A stretch of 64,000 nt of DNA from Kiloniellaceae bacterium. Its GTDB lineage: Bacteria > Pseudomonadota > Alphaproteobacteria > Kiloniellales > Kiloniellaceae. The stretch covers positions 1 through 64,000 of the forward strand of contig JAJFGK010000164.1 in the NCBI GenBank assembly GCA_021776195.1, read 5' to 3'. Under the pieces are notes generated by a model. That model did not search any database, had not been told where the DNA came from, and saw nothing but the letters and a program-made list of their open reading frames with translations. Shown here one piece after another: positions 36,771 to 44,567 of this stretch. The first letter of the stretch is position 1. The number at the start of each line of letters is the position of its first letter. The position numbers were made by a program, and so were the translations under genes.

Positions 36771-37930
36771 GGCTGCCTCCCCTGACCTTGTTGCTGAAGC
36801 GCCTCGCCGGTCTGCGCCGCTGCGTCTTTAAGCGGCTCGGCCTGCCACCAGGTTCGGTCCAGCCACTGGCGGGCCGTACCCAGACCAAGCGTGTCGATCC
36901 GTACCGCCAACGGGATTCCCGCCAGGCTTGCGGGTAGAGGCGTTCCAGGCTCGATCCGCACCCAGGCGCGCGGGTCGCCGTCGCCCAGCGCCCTGATCTC
37001 GACAACCCTGCCTTGGCGGTTTCCCCCACCCCAAGCCGGAGCGGCGATGAAGGCCATCTGCCCCGGTTGAAGGCGAAGCGCCTCTTGATAGCTGACCACG
37101 GCTTCGACCCGGAGCGGCTGCGATTGCGGGATCAGGTTCATGATCTTCTCGCCGGCACGGACCCACCTTTGGCCGGCAAGCCGGTCGCCTTCGAGCAGGC
37201 AGTCGCAGGGGCTGTCGATGGTGATGGTCTTGCCAAGGTCGGTCTTGATCGCGAACAGGGGTTCGCCGGATCTCACCTGCTCGGCGCGGGCCGAGGCGTT
37301 GACGAACAAGAGTCCGGCGCGGGGCGCCTCGATGACGATTGTGTCGCTTTTCGCAACCGCCGATTCAGCCGTGACGATGAAGACTCGCTCGAAGATCGAG
37401 GCGCCGATGTAGGCGATCAAGGCGACAGAGAGCAGCGCCAGCAGAGAGAAACCCAAGGCGCGCTTTTGCGCATGAATGGCCCGCTGTCGCCAGGACATTC
37501 CCTCGGTCTGGCTCGGCACCTTGCGCGCGGTCGTGAAGTTGTTGCGCGCCGCCACATCGATAATGTCGCCGACCTGAACCAGTTCGCCGGTCATGTAGGC
37601 GGAAACGAGATACTGCAGCGTCGCCAACTGGTGGCCCGACAGATTGATGAAACGGCAGCCGACGCGGCCTTCCTCGCGACTGATGTTGCGAATCTCGAAC
37701 TCGATATCGAGCGCGAGGGTAAAGCCCTCCGCGGGAAAGAGCAGTTGACCCTTGGCGGTCTTACCAATCCCGAGATCAAGAGAGAAACCGACGATGGCAA
37801 AACCCGCGTTCGACCAGTCACCCACGGCGTATTGCCGGGACCCAACCTGCACGTTCAAGGGTAACTTCAGCCGCACATGCTGCCGCTGTACCTCGGCTTC
37901 ATGGACGATCGCGGGCGCCGCTTCGTTCAT
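36767..37930 (-). CDS. alg44: Alginate copolymerase Alg44 (PilZ / membrane-fusion domain)
   Basis: A 387-residue inner-membrane protein. The N-terminal PilZ domain has R16-Q-H-V-R20 and D38-W-S-N-A-G43, the RxxxR and DxSxxG c-di-GMP ligands (R17/R21 and D44 in Pseudomonas Alg44). One membrane segment lies at about 160-182, followed by a periplasmic HlyD-like domain (about 190-350). Binding of c-di-GMP to Alg44 switches on polymerisation by Alg8, so this locus should be c-di-GMP controlled. The ATG overlaps the alg8 stop as ATGA, with GGGGA upstream. Confidence 0.94.
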   Translation of the reverse strand: MNEAAPAIVHEAEVQRQHVRLKLPLNVQVGSRQYAVGDWSNAGFAIVGFSLDLGIGKTAKGQLLFPAEGFTLALDIEFEIRNISREEGRVGCRFINLSGHQLATLQYLVSAYMTGELVQVGDIIDVAARNNFTTARKVPSQTEGMSWRQRAIHAQKRALGFSLLALLSVALIAYIGASIFERVFIVTAESAVAKSDTIVIEAPRAGLLFVNASARAEQVRSGEPLFAIKTDLGKTITIDSPCDCLLEGDRLAGQRWVRAGEKIMNLIPQSQPLRVEAVVSYQEALRLQPGQMAFIAAPAWGGGNRQGRVVEIRALGDGDPRAWVRIEPGTPLPASLAGIPLAVRIDTLGLGTARQWLDRTWWQAEPLKDAAAQTGEALQQQGQGRQP

Positions 37931-39444
37931 ACTTTCATCCCCAGAAGATAAGTCGACCAAAGACCGGGATCCGGAACGGGCAAGATGCCGGCCGCCGTCG
38001 CGATCGCTGTTGCGAAGAGAATCAATGCGCAAGCATGTGAGTAAAGAGACCCGTATTCGGCCATCTTATATTTGAGTCCTATCGGAGTATTACCGAGAGT
38101 TGTCTTTTGCCTTGTCCACTTTTGCTTATTCAGCCTGAATATGACGAAGATCTTTACAAAAGATCCGACGATCTGGTTGTAGTAGAGCAGGAAGGGATAG
38201 ACGGCGCTGACGCGGGGCCGCGCGGCCAGTAGGCTGAGCGTGAGCAGGTAGCGGGTGAAGGCAATCCAAATCAGGTAGTAGAAGAACGCAAAGGGATTGA
38301 CGACCAGGGTGCCCAGAAAGGCCGCGGTCAACCCGGCCAGCGAGGTCCACATGGACAGGCGCTGATCGACGATGCACCACCAGGTAAAGAGCCCCATGGA
38401 CCGCGGACCCAGGGCGGCGGCACGGGCATTGGTCCGGAGCATGTTGCCGAACCAGCGCCGCATGAGCTGAAGCGAACTCGAGATGAACGCCGGATCGGGC
38501 GGCGTTTCGACCGTCAGAACCTGGGCATCGGGGACATAGAGCATCTGCCAGCGATTACGCAGCAGATAGAACCAGGACGACTTGTCGTCTCCGGTCAGAA
38601 ATCGAATACGGCCGAGACGCCAGTGATCGATCCAATCGAGCTCGATCTGGTCGACGAAGTCCGGATGGGTGACGATGTCCGCCCGGAACATCGACATGCG
38701 GCCGGTCAGGGTCAGGACATGCCGAGACAGCCCGACGCTTCCCATCAGCACATGGCGCTGCGCGAAACGCATGTTGTACCATTCGCGAAAGACCCTCTTG
38801 CCCTCGACCACGCAGACCTCGTCCGTGGTCAGGGCGCCGACCTTCGGAAAGAGGGCGAAGATCGGACAGCAGCGCTCCAGCAGACCAGGCGCCAGCATGC
38901 TGTCGCCATCGATCACGGCGGCGATCGCGCCGGGCGGCCCGGCGGCCTTGGAGATGGCGCGGAACCCGCAGGCCAGGGCGTCGCGCTTGCCCGTGCCGGC
39001 GACCCGAACGAAGACCAGCTTCAGGTGCGCTGGCGGGTTCTGCGCGACAAAGAGCTGCTTGATGAAGGTCTGATCGCCGCGCTCCACGATCGAGGCGACG
39101 ATGGTCGCCGGGCTGCCATAGCGGATCGCCTCGCGAATGGCAGCGTCATAGACCCGGCGTGTCGTCTCGGCGTCGATTCGAAAGCTGGTGATCAGCAGGT
39201 ACAGATAACTGGGACGCCCGGACGGTCCCAACGCCTCGCAGCGCGCGCGCCAGCGCGGAAAAACGATGTGGCGGTAAATCAGGAAGCGCACCCAATGGGT
39301 GGCGCCCCAACTGTAGCGCCAGATGCCGATGATCCCGATCACGAAGACGAACTGCGCCTCCTCGGGCGACAATGCCTCGGCCGGCAACAGCAACACCAAG
39401 GCCGTCAGGGCCGCGAGGTAGACGAGGTGATTAAAAAGCAACAT
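37927..39444 (-). CDS. alg8: Mannuronan synthase Alg8 (GT2)
   Basis: A 505-residue inner-membrane family 2 glycosyltransferase. N-terminal membrane segments lie at about 1-60; the cytosolic catalytic domain has D179-G-D181, GDDKSSW (286-287) and the RRWFGNMLRTN motif around W331 (the QxxRW equivalent); a cluster of membrane segments follows from about 360. It polymerises GDP-mannuronate into polymannuronate together with Alg44. It lies about 70 bp after algD and overlaps alg44 by 4 bp. Confidence 0.95.
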   Translation of the reverse strand: MLLFNHLVYLAALTALVLLLPAEALSPEEAQFVFVIGIIGIWRYSWGATHWVRFLIYRHIVFPRWRARCEALGPSGRPSYLYLLITSFRIDAETTRRVYDAAIREAIRYGSPATIVASIVERGDQTFIKQLFVAQNPPAHLKLVFVRVAGTGKRDALACGFRAISKAAGPPGAIAAVIDGDSMLAPGLLERCCPIFALFPKVGALTTDEVCVVEGKRVFREWYNMRFAQRHVLMGSVGLSRHVLTLTGRMSMFRADIVTHPDFVDQIELDWIDHWRLGRIRFLTGDDKSSWFYLLRNRWQMLYVPDAQVLTVETPPDPAFISSSLQLMRRWFGNMLRTNARAAALGPRSMGLFTWWCIVDQRLSMWTSLAGLTAAFLGTLVVNPFAFFYYLIWIAFTRYLLTLSLLAARPRVSAVYPFLLYYNQIVGSFVKIFVIFRLNKQKWTRQKTTLGNTPIGLKYKMAEYGSLYSHACALILFATAIATAAGILPVPDPGLWSTYLLGMKV

Positions 39445-39513
39445 GCCGGACGAGCCCCCAGACCGAACGTTCCCGTGGAGATGGCTCCATCGACGAACGC
39501 AATCGCCGCCGCC

Positions 39514-40827
39514 CTACCAACAGATTCCGTGGTACTGCTCATCGGACACGCGCTGGGCGTCGACCCGCACGAGATCGATGAGCTTCTGGTCCGGCCGCAG
39601 CCTCGAGGGCACATCGCGAAAACCCGCGTCGCCGTTGCCGACGATGATCACGTCGGAACGATCGATGATCTCGTCGAGGTCGTCCTGCATCAGGCTCGAC
39701 AGGTGCTGAAGGCGCGACTGGACAAACTTTAGATTGCTGCCGATCAGCGCCGACACGTCGACATTCCGGTCGAAGATGCGCAGGTCGTAGCCCTTCCCCA
39801 GGAGCCGCTCCGCGAGCTCGACCAGCGGGCTTTCGCGCAGATCGTCGGTGCCCGCCTTGAAGCTGAGACCCAGCATGCCAACCTTGCGCAAGCCCTGGTG
39901 CGCGATCATGTCGAAGGCCCTGTCGACCTGCTGCTGATTGGCCAGTAGCGTCGCGCTCAGCAACGGCGTGCTGACGTCGTTTTGCTTCGCCAGGTATCGG
40001 ATCGCCCGCAGGTCCTTGGGCAGACAGGACCCGCCGAAGGCATAGCCAGGGCGCAGATAGGCCGGCGAGATATTGAGCCGGCGGTCCATACAGAGGATTT
40101 CCATCACCTTGTGCGAATCGACGTCCGCCGACTTGAAGACGTTGCCGACCTCGTTGGCGAAACTGATTTTCACCGCATGCCAGCAATTGCAGGCGTACTT
40201 CACGCCCTCGGCAATCTCGATCTCGGTGGCTATCTCCTTGGCCGAAACGGCACTGGTGAGCTCGCGCAGGCGGGTCAGGGTGATATCGTCGCGCACGCCG
40301 AAGACCGAAATCTCGGGGCGAAAGTAGTCTTCGATCGCGGTGCCTTCGCGCAGGAACTCGGGGTAGAAGGCGATGCCGAAGTCCGTCCCGGCGGCCTTGC
40401 CCGAGGCTTGCTCCAGGGTCGGAATGACCAGATCGCGCATGGTGTTTGGCAGAACCGTGCTGCGGATGACCACGGAGTGGAAATCGGACTTCCAGGCAAG
40501 CTGCTGGCCGATCTCCTCGCAGACCTTCTGGACGTACTGCGTATCGAGGCTGCCGTTGGCGCGGCTCGGCGTGCCGACGCAGACGAAGGAAAGATCGGAG
40601 TTGGCAATGGCCTCGCCGACATCGTGGCTGCCGCGCAGCGCGCCGCGCTGGTGCGCGTCGAGCAACAGCTCCTCGAGACCCTCCTCGACGATCGGCGAGC
40701 GGCCTTGGTTGACGATATTGATTTTTTCTTCGTTGGGATCGACGGCAATAACCTGATGTCCGGCACTTGCTAGACAGGCCGACGACACCACTCCGACATA
40801 GCCAGCACCGAAGATGCTAACCCTCAT
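39514..40827 (-). CDS. algD: GDP-mannose 6-dehydrogenase AlgD
   Basis: A 437-residue NAD-dependent dehydrogenase, one residue longer than Pseudomonas AlgD. It has the Rossmann motif IFGAGYVGVV, the catalytic C268 in GYAFGGSCLPKD at exactly the AlgD position, SFKAGTDDLRESPLVELAE, and the characteristic C-terminal GICW. It oxidises GDP-mannose to GDP-mannuronate, the committed step of alginate synthesis. The ATG at 40827 follows GGGGAGA; a GTG at 40884 is also in frame but would add an unrelated leader. It is the first gene of the 28-kb operon. Confidence 0.96.
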   Translation of the reverse strand: MRVSIFGAGYVGVVSSACLASAGHQVIAVDPNEEKINIVNQGRSPIVEEGLEELLLDAHQRGALRGSHDVGEAIANSDLSFVCVGTPSRANGSLDTQYVQKVCEEIGQQLAWKSDFHSVVIRSTVLPNTMRDLVIPTLEQASGKAAGTDFGIAFYPEFLREGTAIEDYFRPEISVFGVRDDITLTRLRELTSAVSAKEIATEIEIAEGVKYACNCWHAVKISFANEVGNVFKSADVDSHKVMEILCMDRRLNISPAYLRPGYAFGGSCLPKDLRAIRYLAKQNDVSTPLLSATLLANQQQVDRAFDMIAHQGLRKVGMLGLSFKAGTDDLRESPLVELAERLLGKGYDLRIFDRNVDVSALIGSNLKFVQSRLQHLSSLMQDDLDEIIDRSDVIIVGNGDAGFRDVPSRLRPDQKLIDLVRVDAQRVSDEQYHGICW

Positions 40828-41450
40828 ATTCAGTCTCCCCAAAAATGCCGCTCGAGCCTTTGAGCTGCGCACAGACTTCGCCACGTGACTTCCAGCAGTG
40901 CGGAGTCACCCCCTTCGACCAGTCTCTTTCGTCAAATATTCCCTGGTGCCTCGAGTTTCTCAGAGGACATCTTGTCCTTTTGTATAATCATTAAGACTAG
41001 TCGAATATACCGAGTCAGTCCAGCGAACAAATTTTTTTATTTTGGCAGACCAAAAGATCGCACAATCTTCCATAGAAATTACACATTTTTATTGAATAAA
41101 GATATGATTAGTGTCGCTAATCGCCCAATTATTGGTTAATTTTTGGAATATTTACAAAACTATATCGTCACATTATAACATTTGTATGATATTTTTTCTA
41201 GCCAAACTGGCGGCATAGAACATCTATTTCGTTTGTCGTGGAATTTATTCCATCCAAAAATAAATATATTTTTGTTTCGCGGACTCTCGCTGCCACATCG
41301 ATCCCAGCCTCACTACCTAACGTCCAAACGGACGACGACCGCGGGAACCGCGCGGGCCTGTGGTTTAGCCCCGTTTAGGAGGGCGCCGAGCGGGGCGGAC
41401 AGATGAGAGATTCAAGGGATCTCGGCGTCTGCACGGCGCTATCCGGCCAG
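40828..41450. promoter_or_regulatory. AT-rich control region upstream of algD
   Basis: About 620 bp between algD and proV (convergent with neither: algD is transcribed away from it, proV toward it). From about 40970 to 41300 the sequence turns strikingly AT-rich (A/T tracts, for example around 41028-41045, 41085-41100 and 41160-41200) in an otherwise GC-rich genome. Such tracts typify silencer-bound promoters (H-NS, or MucR in alphaproteobacteria). On the minus strand a TATAAT-like box occurs near 41172-41178, without a good -35. Two short reading frames here look non-coding. Confidence 0.55.
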
Positions 41451-42506
41451 CTATGCGCGCCCGGCAAGTAGCTCGAAGACGGTTCGCTGGCTCAGATGAC
41501 CGACAGGGCGCTTGTCGTCGTCGACAACCGTCGCTCCGGTTTCGCTGTCGAGCAGTTCCGCGGCGATATCCTCGATCTTGGCGCTGACAGAAACCGCCAA
41601 TGTCGCATTGGCGCGCGCCTCCAGGGGTGCCATGACGGCACCGACCGAGAGAACCTTGGCACGGGGGATCTCTTTGGTGAATTCCCGGACATAATCGGTG
41701 GCGGGGTTCAAGACGAGATCCTCTGGCGTATCGATCTGGACGATTTCGCCGTCGTTCATGATGGCGATTCTGTCGGCAATGCGAATGGCCTCGTCGAAAT
41801 CGTGCGTGATGAAGACGATGGTCTTGCGGAGCACGCTTTGCAGGCGAAGGAACTCGTCCTGCATCTCGCGTCGAATCAGCGGATCGAGGGCGGAGAAGGG
41901 CTCGTCCAGAAACCAGAGGTCGGGCTCACCAGCGAGAGACCGGGCGATGCCGACCCGTTGCTGCTGGCCACCGGAGAGTTCGCGCGGATAATAGTCTTCG
42001 CGCCCCTCGAGGCCGACCAGTTCGATCATCTCAAGGGCGCGGGCTTCCCGTGCCGAGCTGTCCATACCCTGGATCTCCAGGGGAAACTCCACGTTCCCGA
42101 GGACCGTCAGGTGGGGCAGAAGCGCGAAGTGCTGAAAAACCATGCCCATCTTGTGGCGGCGGATCGGCGTCAGGGCATCCCGCGACAGGGCTTGCAGATC
42201 CTGGCCCTCGAATATGACCTCACCGGCGGTTGCATCCAAGAGCCGCGACAGGCAGCGCACCAAGGTCGACTTGCCGGAACCCGACAGTCCCATAATGACG
42301 AAGATCTCGGCCTCCGCGACCTCGAAGGTGGCACCGCGCACGGCAGCGATATTGCCTGTGTCCGTGAGAACCGCCTGTGAAGGTGCAAAACCGTGCCGCT
42401 GCATGACATCGAGCGGCTTCGGGCCGAAGACTTTCCACAGATTCCGGCAGGAGATTTTCGCCTGGCCGATATCCGGTCCCACGGACTTTACTTCGAAACT
42501 GCTCAT
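41451..42506 (-). CDS. Betaine-type ABC transporter ATP-binding protein (ProV/OpuAA family)
   Basis: A 351-residue ATPase of the quaternary-amine transporter family. Walker A is GLSGSGKST, the signature is LSGGQQQR, Walker B is LWFLDEP, and the C-terminal 80 residues or so form a CBS-like region (VSAKIEDIAAELLDSETGATVVDDD). It should power the permease at 44568 and the binding protein at 43532. It lies 27 bp downstream of the DeoR regulator on the opposite strand to those genes. GCGAGGTGAG precedes the ATG. Confidence 0.9.
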   Translation of the reverse strand: MSSFEVKSVGPDIGQAKISCRNLWKVFGPKPLDVMQRHGFAPSQAVLTDTGNIAAVRGATFEVAEAEIFVIMGLSGSGKSTLVRCLSRLLDATAGEVIFEGQDLQALSRDALTPIRRHKMGMVFQHFALLPHLTVLGNVEFPLEIQGMDSSAREARALEMIELVGLEGREDYYPRELSGGQQQRVGIARSLAGEPDLWFLDEPFSALDPLIRREMQDEFLRLQSVLRKTIVFITHDFDEAIRIADRIAIMNDGEIVQIDTPEDLVLNPATDYVREFTKEIPRAKVLSVGAVMAPLEARANATLAVSVSAKIEDIAAELLDSETGATVVDDDKRPVGHLSQRTVFELLAGRA

Positions 42507-42533
42507 CTCACCTCGCTCGCACCGGTCACCTCG

Positions 42534-43358
42534 CTAGCCCCGGCCGGAAGCCGCCCCATTCTTGAGGGACGACGGACCCACTTCCGGTACCAGGACCGTG
42601 ATGCCGGCCGATGCGAAACCGCGCAATAGATCGGTATCGTTGCTGTCTGTAATCAGGAAATTCACCGCCGCCGCCGGTATCGCGGTGATGCGATCTCTTT
42701 GGCCGAGCTTCCGCGCCGTCGCCAGGACTGTCACTGTCGTTGCCTGCTCCTTCATCAAGCGGGCAATCTTCGCATCCGATTCATAGGAGTAGGTCAGGCC
42801 CTCGCGGAGAGAAAAGCCCTCGGCCGCGATGAAGGCGGTATCCGCATTGAAGGCCCGCAGCATCTGTTCGCCAAAGTCGCCCGAGGTACCCAGAATTCTG
42901 TGACGGACACGGCCGCCCAGCAAATAGGTCGCGATCCGGGGACTTTCCGAAAGACAGGTTGCGATGTTTACGCCCGGTGTCGCGACGGTCAGCGGCAAGC
43001 CCTCGGCCATCAATTCTCGCGCCAAGGCGAGGATGGTCGAGCCATCGTTCATGAACAGGGTTTGATCGGCCTGGACCAACTCCAGCGCCTTTTGGGCGAT
43101 GGCGCGCTTCGCGTCGGCGTCGACCCGTTCGCGCAGGGCAAAGTCCTGATCGGCTCCCCGCGCGGTTTGGGACACCGCACCGCCATGGGTCCGGCGCACC
43201 GCGCCCGCCTTGTCCAGGACCGTGAGGTCCCGCCTGATGGTCGCCACGGAGACAGCGAGCTCGCGGGAGAGGGTCTCCACGCTAACGGTCTCGTCATGAA
43301 GAAGCTGCCGCTGAATCGCGGCTCTTCGGGCGGCTGGGTTTCGAGTTTGGCTTGTCAT
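42534..43358 (-). CDS. DeoR/GlpR-family transcriptional regulator
   Basis: A 274-residue repressor. The N-terminal winged helix (about 12-65: VSVETLSRELAVSVATIRRDLTVLDKAGAVRRTHGGAV) is the DeoR signature, followed by a sugar-phosphate-isomerase-like sensor domain (about 85-250). Members sense phosphorylated sugars; GlpR senses glycerol-3-phosphate. It is divergent from the transporter-glp operon and shares a transcript with proV, so it most likely controls both. The effector is inferred to be glycerol-3-phosphate or a relative. Confidence 0.9.
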   Translation of the reverse strand: MTSQTRNPAARRAAIQRQLLHDETVSVETLSRELAVSVATIRRDLTVLDKAGAVRRTHGGAVSQTARGADQDFALRERVDADAKRAIAQKALELVQADQTLFMNDGSTILALARELMAEGLPLTVATPGVNIATCLSESPRIATYLLGGRVRHRILGTSGDFGEQMLRAFNADTAFIAAEGFSLREGLTYSYESDAKIARLMKEQATTVTVLATARKLGQRDRITAIPAAAVNFLITDSNDTDLLRGFASAGITVLVPEVGPSSLKNGAASGRG

Positions 43359-43531
43359 CGTCGGCCCCTATACCATGACACAAACAATCATTCTTCAAGA
43401 AAAATCGGTCATAAACGTGAATAATTGTGATTGTTATATGACAATTTCGGACATAACATCAATCCAACCGGACTCCATATGTCCGGGTTTGCTTCGCGTA
43501 TTCATCACAAGCACACTTGGGAGGTAGTGCA
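43359..43531. promoter_or_regulatory. Divergent promoter region with candidate DeoR operators
   Basis: An AT-rich 170-bp gap between deoR and proX. It contains ATTGT-N6-ACAAT at 43430-43445, and flanking related half-sites: ACAATCA near 43384, TGATTGT at 43428-43434, and ATAAC/GTTAT pairs across 43432-43459. These are reasonable operators for the adjacent DeoR protein. GGGAGG lies before the proX start. Confidence 0.5.
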
Positions 43532-44503
43532 ATGCTGAGACAGTTTCGATCCCTTGCGGTCGGCGCGGTGATTGCGGGACTAGCCGCCATGACCGGGCAG
43601 GCATCTGACGCCAGGGCCGGCGTCCCGGAATCCAAGGACCCCATCAAGGTCGTGATCATGGGTTACTCGGGCGACAACATCATCATGAACATCTATGCCA
43701 GGCTGATCGAGAAGCTGGGCTATAACGTGGAGCTGACCCCGGCGGACTACCTCGGGCAGTTCGCTGGAATCGAGGCTGGCGATCTGCACATCGGCTCGCC
43801 CGGCTGGGACACCACCGCCAAGGCCGCGCTCGCCGCGGCCTTTGAGTCCGGCAAGGTCTTGAACATGGGCCATATGGGAATCGCGGTGAACGAGGACTGG
43901 TGGTACCCGCTCTATGTTAAGGACCATTGCCCGGGCCTGCCGGATTGGAAAGCCTTGTTGGAACCCGATTGTGCCGCTGCGCTGTCGGTGGTCGAGACCT
44001 CCCCCAAGGGACGGTTCCTCAGCGGCCCCATCGAATGGGGTGGTCATGACGGCGAGCGCGTCGAGGCTCTCAATCTGCCCTTCGAGGTGATTCACGCCGG
44101 CAGTGACGGCGCCCTGACCGCCGAGTTCGTCGGTGCCATCAAGCGCAAGCAACCGATCGTCGGCTGGACCTGGGAGCCCTTCTGGCTGCCCGCGCTCTAT
44201 GAGGGCGAGTTCGTCAAATGGCCGGACTATGAAGATGCCTGTTATGAAGACCCGGCCTGGGGTCCCAACAAGGAGATGGCTTACGATTGCGGCCGCCCCA
44301 ACGGCTTCATGTGGAAGACCGCCTGGGCAGGCGGCGAGGCCAAGTGGCCCAAGGCCTATGATGTCTGGAGAAAACTCCAGCTCGACAGCAAGTCGATGGG
44401 CGAGATGGTCTACAAGAGCGATGTCGACGGGGTCGCCATCGAGGCCGTCGCCGACCAGTGGATCGCGGAGAACGAAGCCACCTGGAAGCCTTGGCTCCAG
44501 TAA
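43532..44503 (+). CDS. Betaine-type periplasmic substrate-binding protein (ProX/OpuAC family)
   Basis: A 323-residue exported binding protein (signal peptide about 1-29, ending ARA). The mature sequence has the OpuAC layout with many tryptophans (SPGWDTTA, EDWWYPLYV, GWTWEPFWLP), as in the aromatic boxes that hold quaternary amines. Its genetic link to glycerol-3-phosphate genes makes the actual ligand uncertain; a glycerol-containing zwitterion is possible. It is the first gene of the rightward operon, with GGGAGG about 10 bp before ATG 43532. Confidence 0.9.
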   Translation: MLRQFRSLAVGAVIAGLAAMTGQASDARAGVPESKDPIKVVIMGYSGDNIIMNIYARLIEKLGYNVELTPADYLGQFAGIEAGDLHIGSPGWDTTAKAALAAAFESGKVLNMGHMGIAVNEDWWYPLYVKDHCPGLPDWKALLEPDCAAALSVVETSPKGRFLSGPIEWGGHDGERVEALNLPFEVIHAGSDGALTAEFVGAIKRKQPIVGWTWEPFWLPALYEGEFVKWPDYEDACYEDPAWGPNKEMAYDCGRPNGFMWKTAWAGGEAKWPKAYDVWRKLQLDSKSMGEMVYKSDVDGVAIEAVADQWIAENEATWKPWLQ

Positions 44504-44567
44504 GCGGGGGTTCCACTCCACGAACCACTCTGGACCCATCCGGTAGTCATATCGGGATCGGAGGACC

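Noticed and set aside
40885..41406. Two small open frames in the AT-rich region before algD
   Set aside because: No ribosome-binding sites or domains, and the composition follows the AT-rich DNA rather than a protein.
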